A stretch of 55,736 nucleotides of DNA from Fluviibacter sp039805865 (GTDB taxonomy: Bacteria > Pseudomonadota > Gammaproteobacteria > Burkholderiales > Rhodocyclaceae). Below are positions 36,712 through 45,515 of this stretch, one piece after another (the first letter of the stretch is position 1; every line of letters begins with the position of its first letter). A program made the position numbers and the translations under genes. The stretch is from NCBI GenBank assembly GCA_039805865.1, contig JBDLTI010000006.1:1-55736 (forward strand). The letters run 5' to 3'. The notes beneath the pieces were generated by a model that did no database searches, had not been told where the DNA came from, and saw only the letters and a list, made by a program, of their open reading frames with translations.

Positions 36712-36727
36712 GTTGTGCAGTGCAACA
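36711..36727. promoter_or_regulatory. Palindrome TGTTG-N7-CAACA overlapping the start site
   Basis: TGTTG (36711-36715) and CAACA (36723-36727) flank TGCAGTG, so TGCA is repeated in the centre. It resembles, loosely, the TGC/GCA operators described for the polyhydroxyalkanoate regulator PhaR in related bacteria. The position suits a repressor. Confidence 0.4.
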
Positions 36728-36800
36728 AACCTTCTTTCACAAAAAGATCGTTTGCATAACAAACCGATGGCCACCCGCTATTGCCCCCAGGAGTAAATAC

Positions 36801-37166
36801 ATGAAAAAACATAAAAATCATAACGTTATCGCATCACCCGCTTACCCAGAGGTACTGCCCTGGTTCGCCCATCGCGCCAATATCAGCGAGACACGCGCCA
36901 AAGCGCTCTGGGATATGACCTGTGCTGAACTGGATAGCCAAAGCGCTGCGCCAGCCGAGCTAGCCAAAGCCCGTATGGCGCAGTTTATTGAGCGCATTGG
37001 CCAGGAAGCGGGTTTGCCGGTAACCCCTGAGTACACCGAGCAGCCAGACCAGTTTGCCTGGCTTTGCCGTCATCAGGCACGCTTAGGCGATATGGCGCTC
37101 GTTGCCAGCGGTGCGATTGCCAAATTCTGGCAACAGGCGATGACGCTGCCACAACCAGCGCGATAA
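36801..37166 (+). CDS. Small helical protein of unknown function
   Basis: I do not recognise this 121-residue protein. It has a basic start (MKKHKNHN), no signal peptide and no membrane segment. The rest looks largely alpha-helical with many Ala, Leu, Glu and Arg residues; tryptophans occur at about positions 17, 34, 87 and 112. AGGAG lies 7 bases before ATG 36801, and a well-spaced promoter and a palindrome lie further upstream, so it is probably expressed. The last helix (LVASGAIAKFWQQAM) and the upstream palindrome would be compatible with a phasin-like granule protein, but this is only a suggestion. leuS follows 78 bp downstream and may have its own promoter. Confidence 0.75.
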   Translation: MKKHKNHNVIASPAYPEVLPWFAHRANISETRAKALWDMTCAELDSQSAAPAELAKARMAQFIERIGQEAGLPVTPEYTEQPDQFAWLCRHQARLGDMALVASGAIAKFWQQAMTLPQPAR

Positions 37167-37244
37167 GCTCAGCGGCAACCCGCCGAGAGTGGGTGCGGGC
37201 CGGTATAATCTGGCGTTTTGATGCTCTGATAACGACAAAACGCC

Positions 37245-39869
37245 ATGCAGGAAAAATATCTGCCCGCCGACATTGAAACGGCCGCACAAACACACTGGCA
37301 GAATGCCCGCACCGATCTGGCTGTAGAAAACCCGGATCGACCCAAATATTACTGTCTATCGATGTTCCCATACCCCAGCGGTAAGCTGCATATGGGACAC
37401 GTGCGTAACTACACCATCGGCGATGTACTCGCCCGTTACCACGGCATGCAAGGCTTTAACGTGCTGCAGCCCATGGGTTGGGATGCCTTCGGCATGCCCG
37501 CTGAAAATGCTGCCCTCCAGAACAACGTGGCGCCCGCCAAGTGGACCTACGAAAACATTGACGCCATGCGCGCCCAATTACAGCGCCTGGGCTTTGCGTT
37601 CGACTGGTCTCGCGAACTGGCTACCTGCACGCCCGAGTATTACCGCTGGGAACAATGGCTGTTTACCCGCCTGTATGAAAAGGGTCTGATCTACAAAAAA
37701 CTGGGCACCGTTAACTGGGACCCAGTCGATCACACCGTACTGGCCAATGAACAGGTGATCGATGGTCGTGGCTGGCGCTCTGGTGCGCTGATCGAGAAGC
37801 GCGAGATCCCGATGTACTACATGGCGATCACGAAGTACGCTGACGAGCTGCTGAGCGATCTCGATAAACTCACTGGTTGGCCAGAGCAAGTGCGCCTGAT
37901 GCAGAAGAACTGGATCGGCAAGAGCGTTGGCGTCCGCTTCGCATTCCCGTACACCCTGGATGGTCAGGAAGAAAAGCTGTGGGTCTTCACCACCCGCGCC
38001 GACACCGTCATGGGTGTTACTTATGTCGCTGTAGCGCCAGAGCACCCACTGGCTCAGAAAGCCGCTGCACAAAACCCAGCGGTGGCTGCTTTTATTGCTG
38101 ATTGCAAGCAAGGTGGCGTGGCCGAGGCCGATCTGTCCACCATGGATAAGGCCGGTGTGGATACGGGCTTCAAGGCAACGCACCCGCTCACTGGCGAACA
38201 AGTGCCAGTTTGGGTGGGCAACTACGTGCTGATGGGTTACGGCGATGGCGCTGTGATGGCCGTGCCGGCACATGACGAACGCGACTTTGCCTTTGCCAAG
38301 AAATACAACCTCCCGATGAAGCAGGTGATCGCTGTCGAAGGCGAGACTTTTGATGCTGCCGCCTGGCAGGAATGGTATGGCGATAAGCAGCGGGGCGTTT
38401 GCATCAACTCAGGCGCCTACGATGGTTTGAAGCACCAGGAAGCTGTGGACAAAATCTCTGCGGATCTTGTTGCAAAAAACCTTGGCGAAAAGAAAACGCA
38501 GTTCCGCTTGCGCGACTGGGGTATTTCTCGTCAGCGTTACTGGGGCTGCCCAATCCCGATCGTGCATTGCGACAGCTGTGGCGACGTGCTCGTTCCGGAC
38601 GATCAGCTCCCTGTTGTATTGCCGGAGCAAGTGGAAATTACCGGTGCCGGCTCACCGCTGGCGCGCATGCCCGAGTTTTACGAAACCACCTGCCCGAAAT
38701 GTGGCAAGGCGGCTAAACGCGAAACCGACACGATGGACACCTTTGTGGAGTCATCGTGGTATTTCGTACGCTATGCCAGCGCCAACAATCCTCAGAAAAT
38801 GGTGGATGAACGCGCGGCTTACTGGCTGAAGGGTGGCGTCGATCAGTACATTGGCGGCATCGAGCACGCGATCTTGCATTTGCTCTACGCCCGCTTCTTT
38901 ACCAAGCTGATGCGCGATGTTGATCTGTTCAAAGACAACGGCTTTAGCCTGGACGAACCTTTCAAGAACCTGCTAACGCAGGGCATGGTGGTGGCGCCCA
39001 CCTTCTACCGCGAAGCAGACAACGGTAAGAAGCTCTGGTTCAACCCGGCTGATGTGGATGTGGCTACTGACGAGCGCGGTCGCCCAACCGGTGCCAAACT
39101 CAAAGCAGATGGCAAACCGGTTGTAATTGGCGGCACCGAGAAGATGTCGAAATCCAAGAACAATGGGGTTGATCCGCAAATTCTCATCGATCTGTATGGT
39201 GCTGATACCGCCCGTCTGTTCATGATGTTTGCCAGCCCACCCGATCAGTCACTGGAATGGTCAGACGCCGGTGTTGAAGGTGCGCACCGCTTCCTGCGCC
39301 GTCTGTGGAAACTGTCGTACGAACACGTTAGCGCCGGCCTTGTGCCTGCCGCCGATGCCAGCACGGCCCTTAGCGACACGCAAAAGGAATTGCGTCGGAA
39401 ACTGCATCAGACCATTCAGAAAGTGGCCGATGACTATGGCCGTCGCCAACAGTTCAACACGGTGATTGCAGCCATCATGGAGCTGCTTAATGCCGCTGAT
39501 AAAACAGCACTGACCGATGAATCGGGTCGCCGCCTGCGCCAGGAATTGCTGGAAGCGGCCGTGCTAATGCTCTTCCCGATCGTGCCACACATTGGCGAAG
39601 CAGTTTATGCCGAGCTCAAACCAGGTCAGAACGTGGCAACGCAGCGTTTCCCTGTTTGCGATGCGGCCGCCCTGGTGCAGTCGGAAATCGAACTGGTCTT
39701 GCAGATCAACGGCAAACACCGTGGCAGCATTAAGGTTGCGGCTGAAGCCGACAAAGCCACGATTGAAGCCACGGCTCTGGCCAGCGAAGCGGCTCAGAAG
39801 CAGCTGAATGGTGCCGCACCGAAAAAAGTGGTGGTAGTACCGGGTCGTCTGGTCAATATTGTTGCCTAA
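37245..39869 (+). CDS. leuS: Leucyl-tRNA synthetase
   Basis: Class-I synthetase charging tRNA-Leu, with editing. The HIGH-type motif is HMGH (KLHMGHVRNY, about residues 48-51) and the KMSKS loop is EKMSKSKNNGVDP (about residues 632-644). The CP1 editing domain (about residues 220-415) contains the conserved TRADTVMGVTY. A zinc-like Cys cluster is visible (VHCDSCGDVLVP and TTCPKCGKAAKRETDT). The 874-residue length is usual. lptE follows at 18 bp; leuS-lptE-holA is a conserved operon in beta- and gammaproteobacteria. Confidence 0.98.
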   Translation: MQEKYLPADIETAAQTHWQNARTDLAVENPDRPKYYCLSMFPYPSGKLHMGHVRNYTIGDVLARYHGMQGFNVLQPMGWDAFGMPAENAALQNNVAPAKWTYENIDAMRAQLQRLGFAFDWSRELATCTPEYYRWEQWLFTRLYEKGLIYKKLGTVNWDPVDHTVLANEQVIDGRGWRSGALIEKREIPMYYMAITKYADELLSDLDKLTGWPEQVRLMQKNWIGKSVGVRFAFPYTLDGQEEKLWVFTTRADTVMGVTYVAVAPEHPLAQKAAAQNPAVAAFIADCKQGGVAEADLSTMDKAGVDTGFKATHPLTGEQVPVWVGNYVLMGYGDGAVMAVPAHDERDFAFAKKYNLPMKQVIAVEGETFDAAAWQEWYGDKQRGVCINSGAYDGLKHQEAVDKISADLVAKNLGEKKTQFRLRDWGISRQRYWGCPIPIVHCDSCGDVLVPDDQLPVVLPEQVEITGAGSPLARMPEFYETTCPKCGKAAKRETDTMDTFVESSWYFVRYASANNPQKMVDERAAYWLKGGVDQYIGGIEHAILHLLYARFFTKLMRDVDLFKDNGFSLDEPFKNLLTQGMVVAPTFYREADNGKKLWFNPADVDVATDERGRPTGAKLKADGKPVVIGGTEKMSKSKNNGVDPQILIDLYGADTARLFMMFASPPDQSLEWSDAGVEGAHRFLRRLWKLSYEHVSAGLVPAADASTALSDTQKELRRKLHQTIQKVADDYGRRQQFNTVIAAIMELLNAADKTALTDESGRRLRQELLEAAVLMLFPIVPHIGEAVYAELKPGQNVATQRFPVCDAAALVQSEIELVLQINGKHRGSIKVAAEADKATIEATALASEAAQKQLNGAAPKKVVVVPGRLVNIVA

Positions 39870-39887
39870 CTCGAACGAGGCTCGCTC

Positions 39888-40556
39888 ATGATGCGTCTTA
39901 CCAACCTTGCAACACTCAATCGCCTGCTGCTCTCTGTGCTCATGCTAGCGATTGTGGTTGGATGCGGCTTCAAGCTGCGTGGCGCCATTAGTGTGAACCT
40001 GCCTTTCAAAACGCTTTATGTATCGGGCGTGCCTGATACGTCGCCATTTGCACAAGTGCTTAAGGCGCAGCTACGTGCCAACGGTATTGGCGTGGTTCCT
40101 GATGAATACAAAGACCGGGCCGAAGTGATTCTGCGCGTTCTGGGTGACCAGCAAATGAAAACCGTACTGGCCGTTAACCCGAATGGTCTGGCGCGTGAAT
40201 ACCGACTGAGCTACCGCCTGGGCTTCAAAATGGAGTCCGGATCCGGGATTGAACTCTATCCGGCAACGACCATCGACCTGACCCGGGATATCTCATTTAA
40301 CCCGCAAACCGCTCAGGAAGTGCTGTCGAAAGAGCAGGAAGATGCCATGCTGATTCGTGACATGCAGAACGATGCCGCGATTCAGGTGTTGCAGCGTCTA
40401 TCGACCATTCGCGTACCGCCAGGCACCGTACTCACTGCGCCGCGCAAAAAAGACAGCGTCACCACTAGCCAAGGCAAGCAACCTGCAAAAACCGCCTCTC
40501 CTGACGTGCTGACAACGCCGACCGGCATGCAGCCGCTGGGCGGAGTTGCAGAGTGA
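39888..40556 (+). CDS. lptE: LPS-assembly lipoprotein LptE
   Basis: Outer-membrane lipoprotein that plugs the LptD barrel and helps insert lipopolysaccharide. The N-terminal hydrophobic segment ends in a lipobox (IVVGCGFKLRG, Cys about residue 26), and GFKLRG after the Cys is the family hallmark. The 222-residue length is slightly long because of a Lys/Pro/Thr-rich C-terminal tail from about residue 180. ATG 39888 and ATG 39891 are adjacent alternatives. It ends in a GTGA overlap with holA. Confidence 0.94.
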   Translation: MMRLTNLATLNRLLLSVLMLAIVVGCGFKLRGAISVNLPFKTLYVSGVPDTSPFAQVLKAQLRANGIGVVPDEYKDRAEVILRVLGDQQMKTVLAVNPNGLAREYRLSYRLGFKMESGSGIELYPATTIDLTRDISFNPQTAQEVLSKEQEDAMLIRDMQNDAAIQVLQRLSTIRVPPGTVLTAPRKKDSVTTSQGKQPAKTASPDVLTTPTGMQPLGGVAE

Positions 40557-41569
40557 ATCTGGGCGGCACAGACGGCACCAGTCGTCTGGCAGCGCATCTG
40601 AACGGCCCGCTTGCGCCGATCTACGCCATTCATGGTGATGACCCGCTCTTAGTCATTGAAGCGGCGGACGCCATTCGTGCAGCGGCTCGACAAAAAGGCT
40701 TTGATGAGCGGGAAGTGCTGACCGTTAGCCATCCATTCGACTGGAAGCAACTGGCCTACGCCACACAGGGTGGCTCGCTTTTTGGTGGCAGCAAACTCGT
40801 GGAGTTGCGTGTGCCGACCGGCAAGCTGGGGCGTGGCGGGCCAGAGGCCCTGCAGGCACTGCTCGACCAGTCTGGCCCTGCAGCCGCCGATTACCTGATA
40901 CTCATGACCTTGCACGAATTCGGCTGGCGCGAACAGAAAACCGCCTGGTTCCAGAATTTCGTCAGCAGTAAAAATGCCATCGTTATTCCCTGCGTGCCTC
41001 CGGGTATCAAAGCATTACCGCGCTGGTTGGCAGAGCGACTTGCTCGTCAGCAGCAATCGGCGCCCCCGGATGCGCTGGAATATATTGCGCACCATGTCGA
41101 GGGCAATCTGCTGGCAGCCAATCAGGAAGTGCTCAAGCTCGCCCTGCTGTACCCGGCCGGTCCGCTGACTCTGGAACAAATCCGGGAAGCGGTCGCCGAT
41201 GTCTCGCGCCTGGACATGGACATGCTGCGCAGCGCATTGCTCGATGGCGACTTATCCCGATTTTCACGCACGCTTGCTGCGCTACGAGAGCAGGGAGAAG
41301 CGCTCCCGCTGATTCTGTATTGGCTCTCTGAAGATATTCGCACACTGGTACAACTCACCGCGCCCGGCGGCACCCCCGATCAACGCCTGAACACCCTGCG
41401 TATGCCGCCCCAGAGGGCGCAACCAATGAGAAGCGCGGCCAGCCGCCGCACAAAAATCTCCTGGCGTGCAGCACTTGAATCGATTGCCCGGATAGACCGT
41501 CTTTCCAAAGGCATCGGTCAGGGCGACCCGTGGACCGAACTTGCCGCACTTGCGCTACAACTCTGCTGA
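40553..41569 (+). CDS. holA: DNA polymerase III delta subunit
   Basis: Clamp-loader subunit that opens the beta sliding clamp. The N-terminal part PLAPIYAIHGDDPLLVIEAAD matches the start of the delta family (here LAPIYAIHGDDPLL), and the C-terminal domain carries the typical SLSRFSRTLAALREQGEALP-like collar segment. The 338-residue length is normal. Translation starts at GTG 40553, overlapping the lptE stop by 4 bases (GTGA), which implies coupling. proA begins 16 bp after the stop. Confidence 0.94.
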   Translation: MNLGGTDGTSRLAAHLNGPLAPIYAIHGDDPLLVIEAADAIRAAARQKGFDEREVLTVSHPFDWKQLAYATQGGSLFGGSKLVELRVPTGKLGRGGPEALQALLDQSGPAAADYLILMTLHEFGWREQKTAWFQNFVSSKNAIVIPCVPPGIKALPRWLAERLARQQQSAPPDALEYIAHHVEGNLLAANQEVLKLALLYPAGPLTLEQIREAVADVSRLDMDMLRSALLDGDLSRFSRTLAALREQGEALPLILYWLSEDIRTLVQLTAPGGTPDQRLNTLRMPPQRAQPMRSAASRRTKISWRAALESIARIDRLSKGIGQGDPWTELAALALQLC

Positions 41570-41585
41570 CAGGCATCATTGCATT

Positions 41586-42860
41586 ATGACGACTGAAACC
41601 AACACCGCTTTAGACCAATCTATCCGCCAACTGGCCAAGGATGCACGAACCGCTTCGCGCGGGATGGCACGCGCCTCTACGGAACAAAAGAACAATGCCC
41701 TGCTCACACTGGCACGGCTGATTCGTGCCGAAGCACCAGCGTTGCGTGCCGCCAACGAGCTGGATCTGGCTGCGGCCCGCAAAGCCGGGCTGGAAGCCGC
41801 CATGCTGGATCGCCTGACACTGAGTGACAAAGGCATTGAATCCATGGCGGAAGGCGTTGAGCAAATTGCAGCGCTCCCTGATCCAGTGGGCAGCATTACC
41901 GATATGAGCACGCGCCCTTCCGGTATTCAAGTCGGCAAAATGCGCGTGCCGCTGGGTGTGATCGGCATCATTTATGAAGCCCGCCCCAATGTAACCGCAG
42001 ACGCAGCAGCGCTGTGCATCAAGTCGGGTAACGCCACGATTCTTCGTGGCGGCTCGGAAGCGCTCAATAGCAATCGCGCGATTGCCGCACTGGTTCAAAA
42101 AAGCCTGGCTGAAGCGGGCTTGCCCGCGCAGGGCGTGCAATGCATCGACACCACCGATCGCGCCGCTGTCGGTATTCTGATTACCTTGCGTGATGATATT
42201 GATGTGATTGTGCCGCGTGGCGGCAAGGGCCTAATCGAGCGCCTGATCAAAGAATCCCGCGTACCAATGATCAAGCATCTGGATGGCAACTGTCACGTTT
42301 ACGTGGATGACAACGCTGATCCCGAAATGGCACTACGCATTGTCGAGAACGCCAAAACCCAACGCTACGGCACCTGTAATACCACCGAATCTTTGCTGAT
42401 TGCCCGCAGCATTGCTGCATCACTCCTGCCCCGCATTGGCACCATGCTTAAAGACAAAGGCGTGGTCGTTCGCGGCTGTGCCGAGACGCAGGCATTGTTG
42501 CCGTTTGCCGAAACGGCGACTGATGAAGATTGGGTCACTGAATATCTGGCACCCCTGATTGCCGTTAAGGTGGTGAGCGGTCTGGATGAGGCCATCAACC
42601 ACATCAACACCTATTCGTCTCAACATACCGAAGCGATTGTGACCGATCACTATGGCAACGCCATGCGTTTTCTGCGCGAAGTCGATTCCAGCTCGGTGAT
42701 GGTGAATGCTTCAACCCGTTTTGCTGATGGATTCGAGTATGGCCTTGGCGCTGAAATCGGCATCTCCACCGACAAGATTCATGCGCGCGGGCCAGTGGGC
42801 TTGGAAGGCCTGACCTCGCAAAAATGGATTGTTCTTGGCCACGGTGAAACCCGGCGCTAA
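41586..42860 (+). CDS. proA: Gamma-glutamyl phosphate reductase
   Basis: Second step of proline synthesis: NADPH reduction of gamma-glutamyl phosphate to glutamate-5-semialdehyde. The catalytic cysteine is in RYGTCNTTESLL (about residue 264). The NADP-binding region around GVIGIIYEARPNVTADAAALC is present. ATG 41586 (MTTETNTALD, 424 residues) is chosen over an in-frame start at 41541, which lies inside holA. proB is not in the window. The ogt-like gene overlaps its 3' end. Confidence 0.97.
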   Translation: MTTETNTALDQSIRQLAKDARTASRGMARASTEQKNNALLTLARLIRAEAPALRAANELDLAAARKAGLEAAMLDRLTLSDKGIESMAEGVEQIAALPDPVGSITDMSTRPSGIQVGKMRVPLGVIGIIYEARPNVTADAAALCIKSGNATILRGGSEALNSNRAIAALVQKSLAEAGLPAQGVQCIDTTDRAAVGILITLRDDIDVIVPRGGKGLIERLIKESRVPMIKHLDGNCHVYVDDNADPEMALRIVENAKTQRYGTCNTTESLLIARSIAASLLPRIGTMLKDKGVVVRGCAETQALLPFAETATDEDWVTEYLAPLIAVKVVSGLDEAINHINTYSSQHTEAIVTDHYGNAMRFLREVDSSSVMVNASTRFADGFEYGLGAEIGISTDKIHARGPVGLEGLTSQKWIVLGHGETRR

Positions 42861-43416
42861 GGCCCACCAGACGCCGCAGAACGCTCAGCCTTTCGACAGC
42901 GTCCTGCGGCTTGGCGATGTCGCGCCTCAGGCGCCTACCGCTCTGGGAAACGTTATTCACCTGGGCATCCGGCTTACATTAGACGACGATGGGCTTGACG
43001 AAATTGCCTGGCTCGTCGGCAAGCCACGACAACCGGCCAATGCGACGGTATGCGCTAGGCGTGACCCGCTATTGGAGACCATTCGTCAACAACTGGTCAC
43101 CTGGTTCGACAATCCGGCATTTGTTTTCAAGCTACCCCTCGCGACACCCCGCACAGAATTTCAAGCGCGGTTGCGTGCGGCGCTCTGCGCCACCCAGCCC
43201 GGCAAGACGCTGACCTATGGCGATCTGGCCAAACAGCTCAACAGCGCGCCACGTGCTGTTGGGCAGGCGCTCGGTAGTAACCCGCTACCCATTATCGTGC
43301 CCTGCCATCGCATCATATCGGCCGGTAAAAACCGCCTGACCGGATTCAGCCACACCCGCGAAGGCCCGCTCCTCGCAATGAAAGCCTGGCTGCTCGACCA
43401 TGAAGCAGCACGCTGA
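42844..43416 (+). CDS. Methylated-DNA--protein-cysteine methyltransferase
   Basis: Suicide DNA-repair protein that takes methyl groups from O6-methylguanine onto its own cysteine. The acceptor motif is PCHRII (IIVPCHRIISAGKNRL, Cys about residue 150), preceded by the helix-turn-helix segment GKTLTYGDLAKQLNSAPRAVGQALGSNP, of which TYGDLAKQL and AVGQALGSNP are most characteristic. The start is uncertain: TTG 42829 and GTG 42844 are both in frame, neither has a good Shine-Dalgarno, and both lie within the end of proA. The 3' end overlaps the xerD start by one base (TGATG). Ogt rather than Ada, since no AraC domain is present. Confidence 0.93.
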   Translation: MKPGAKAHQTPQNAQPFDSVLRLGDVAPQAPTALGNVIHLGIRLTLDDDGLDEIAWLVGKPRQPANATVCARRDPLLETIRQQLVTWFDNPAFVFKLPLATPRTEFQARLRAALCATQPGKTLTYGDLAKQLNSAPRAVGQALGSNPLPIIVPCHRIISAGKNRLTGFSHTREGPLLAMKAWLLDHEAAR

Positions 43417-44339
43417 TGCCTAGAGCCCCCACGCACCCACCGTTACCGCCCGATGCGCAACAGATCGTCGATACGTTTTGCGATAGCCTGTGGCTGGAAG
43501 CTGGCCTTTCCGCCAACTCGTTGGCCAGTTACCGACGCGACCTTACCGCCTTGTCGCACTGGCTGATCAAACAGGGAAGCGGCCTACGCAAGGCCAGCGA
43601 GGCCGATCTCAATCGTTATATTGCCCACCTGGCGCAAGCGCATAAGCAAAGCTCACAGGCTCGCGCCATTTCAACCCTGCGTCGCTACTTCCGCTGGTCG
43701 GTGGCGCGCGGCGAACGATCCGACGATCCATCGCGCACCCTGGTTATGCCAATACGCCCTGGCCGTTTACCCAAGACGCTGAGTGAAGACCATGTGGTGG
43801 CCTTGCTACAGGCACCCGACACACAAACACCGCGCGGTCTGCGTGATCTGGCCATGCTGGAGGTGCTGTACGCCACCGGTCTACGCGTTTCGGAACTGGT
43901 GAATCTACGCCTCACCGATCTGAATCGGGATATGGGCATCGTGCGCGTGATGGGTAAAGGCGACAAAGAACGTTTGGTGCCGCTCGGGGAAGCCGCGCTC
44001 GATGCCGTTCAACGCTATATGGAAAGCGCCCGCCTCGAGCTCTCGGGTGGGCAACCCGCTGATGTGATTTTTATCAGCCAAAAAACGAAACCGTTAACCC
44101 GTCAGGGCTTCTGGCAGATTATCAAACGTTATGGTGTTAAAGCGGGTATCCCGCGTGAACGACTGTCACCCCACGTTTTACGCCATGCCTTTGCCACCCA
44201 CCTCATTAACCATGGTGCCGATTTACGTGTTGTGCAGTTACTGCTTGGCCATGCCAGCATTACCACGACGCAGATTTATACGCATGTGGCGCGTGAACGA
44301 TTGAAGTCGTTGCACGAGAAGCACCACCCAAGGGGATAA
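43416..44339 (+). CDS. xerD: Site-specific tyrosine recombinase XerD
   Basis: With XerC resolves chromosome dimers at dif, under control of FtsK. The 307-residue product has the SAM-like N-terminal domain (about residues 12-100) and the catalytic domain. It has R in ATGLRVSELVNL, K in VMGKGDKERLVPL, HxxR in SPHVLRHAFATHL, GHAS and the nucleophile Y in TTTQIYTHV. The tail ERLKSLHEKHHPRG is characteristic of XerD rather than XerC. It is the last gene of a tightly packed + block, followed by a 74-bp imperfect palindrome. Confidence 0.96.
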   Translation: MPRAPTHPPLPPDAQQIVDTFCDSLWLEAGLSANSLASYRRDLTALSHWLIKQGSGLRKASEADLNRYIAHLAQAHKQSSQARAISTLRRYFRWSVARGERSDDPSRTLVMPIRPGRLPKTLSEDHVVALLQAPDTQTPRGLRDLAMLEVLYATGLRVSELVNLRLTDLNRDMGIVRVMGKGDKERLVPLGEAALDAVQRYMESARLELSGGQPADVIFISQKTKPLTRQGFWQIIKRYGVKAGIPRERLSPHVLRHAFATHLINHGADLRVVQLLLGHASITTTQIYTHVARERLKSLHEKHHPRG

Positions 44340-44340
44340 A

Positions 44341-44414
44341 TCGAGACACGAGCCAAACCCGGCTCTCATCGACAACCTCGTCGCAAATCGACCCAGACTT
44401 GGCTCGCGCCTCGA
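44341..44414. repeat. Long imperfect palindrome between xerD and folB
   Basis: Outer arms 44341-44356 (TCGAGACACGAGCCAA) and 44399-44414 (TTGGCTCGCGCCTCGA) are complementary at 14 of 16 positions. The interior also holds GGCTC (44361-44365), which pairs with GAGCC at 44350-44354 as an alternative stem. It fills nearly all of the gap between two convergent genes, consistent with a bidirectional terminator or a REP-like element. Confidence 0.6.
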
Positions 44415-44423
44415 CTATGTACG

Positions 44424-44774
44424 CTAAGCAGTTCTCTCAATCACCACACCGACGCGCGCCACGCCCGGCATCATGCCCAGCTTAGCCACAGAGACCTGCA
44501 CCCACTGCGCCCCAAAATCTTCCAGCAGCATGGTGGCTACAAATTCGGCCAGTTTTTCTAGCAACAGAAAATGCTTTTCAGCCAGGACCACGCGTAAGCG
44601 TTTCACCACCTCTGCGTAGTCAATCGTGTCATGAATGTCATCAGTGGCGCCCGCAGTAGCCGTTGAGTGGCCGATCTTCAGATCGAGCACCACGGGTTGC
44701 GGCACAATCCGCTCCCGCGGATAAATACCGATCAGGGTTTCAACACGAAAAGAATCAATGAAAATAATGTCCAT
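44424..44774 (-). CDS. folB: Dihydroneopterin aldolase
   Basis: Converts 7,8-dihydroneopterin to 6-hydroxymethyl-dihydropterin and glycolaldehyde in folate synthesis. The 116-residue product starts MDIIFIDSFRVETLIGIYPRE, of which the conserved part is VETLIGIYPRER, with the catalytic Glu in the family position. DTIDYAEVVKRL and FLLLEKLAEFVATMLL complete the family pattern. It is a single gene, convergent with xerD and divergent from plsY (96 bp between starts). It supplies the folate pathway used by glyA, thyA and folA. Confidence 0.95.
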   Translation of the reverse strand: MDIIFIDSFRVETLIGIYPRERIVPQPVVLDLKIGHSTATAGATDDIHDTIDYAEVVKRLRVVLAEKHFLLLEKLAEFVATMLLEDFGAQWVQVSVAKLGMMPGVARVGVVIERTA

Positions 44775-44870
44775 GGCACAAAGACGTTTGTTATCTGGCT
44801 GGCACGCTACAATACTTGCGCTGCGGCCGCATTGTAGCTGACATCAGACCACCCTACGCCTACGACTGAT

Positions 44871-45515
44871 ATGAACCCTGATTTGCTGACCCGGATTCTG
44901 CCCCTGGACGCGAGCCCAACGCTCCTGATCACCGCTGCGATTGCGGCCTATCTGATTGGCAGCATTCCTTTTGCGGTAGTCGTTTCTAAAGTCTTCGGCC
45001 TCGCCGACCCCCGCTCTTTCGGCTCCGGCAATCCCGGCGCCACGAATGTGTTGCGAACTGGCAACAAGCTTGCCGCCTTTCTCACGTTATTCGGCGATGC
45101 CGCTAAAGGTGCCATTGCCATTGGCGTTGCGGCAGCAATGGGTGTGCCTGCCGATCTGTTCGGGTGGATTGGCCTCCTCGCATTTTTTGGCCATGTGTTT
45201 CCAGTGACTTTAGGCTTTAAAGGCGGCAAAGGCGTTTCAACCTCTGCCGGTGTCCTCCTCGCGCTCTATTGGCCCCTAGGCCTTGCCACGCTCGGCACCT
45301 GGCTATTCATGGCGTTGACCTTCCGCTATTCATCCCTGTCTGCCATTACCGCTGCGTTGATGACCCCTGTTTTTGCGGTACTGATGGGGTTGCCTACGCC
45401 GGTGATTGTTCCGATCAGCCTGATGGTCGCTATTCTGCTAATTAAACACGCAGGCAACCTGCGCCGGTTGTTGGCCGGTCAGGAAAGCAAAATAGGCAGC
45501 AAAAAAAGGCCTTAA
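44871..45515 (+). CDS. plsY: Glycerol-3-phosphate acyltransferase PlsY
   Basis: Inner-membrane enzyme that transfers the acyl group of acyl-phosphate to glycerol-3-phosphate, the first step of phospholipid synthesis. The three family motifs are present: GSIPFAVVVSK with SFGSGNPGATNVLRTG (motif 1), GHVFPVTLGFKGGKGVSTS (motif 2), and the C-terminal helix with IKHAGNLRRLLAGQE (motif 3). The 214-residue length with about five membrane segments is normal. Its end overlaps the end of convergent tsaD by 4 bp. plsY-tsaD neighbourhood is common in proteobacteria. Confidence 0.96.
   Translation: MNPDLLTRILPLDASPTLLITAAIAAYLIGSIPFAVVVSKVFGLADPRSFGSGNPGATNVLRTGNKLAAFLTLFGDAAKGAIAIGVAAAMGVPADLFGWIGLLAFFGHVFPVTLGFKGGKGVSTSAGVLLALYWPLGLATLGTWLFMALTFRYSSLSAITAALMTPVFAVLMGLPTPVIVPISLMVAILLIKHAGNLRRLLAGQESKIGSKKRP

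Larger units (their letters stand above)
36486..36800. other. Intergenic region between the porin and the small helical protein
   Basis: This 315-bp stretch has no credible gene and is the longest non-coding gap in the window. It holds the porin 5' region, three ATGCAAAAG repeats at 22-bp spacing, a good sigma-70 promoter reading rightward and a palindrome just downstream of it. I saw no convincing -35/-10 pair for the porin itself. Confidence 0.8.

Noticed and set aside
43416..44339. xerD as an integrase of a mobile element
   Set aside because: Sequence tail and packed operon context identify the housekeeping XerD.
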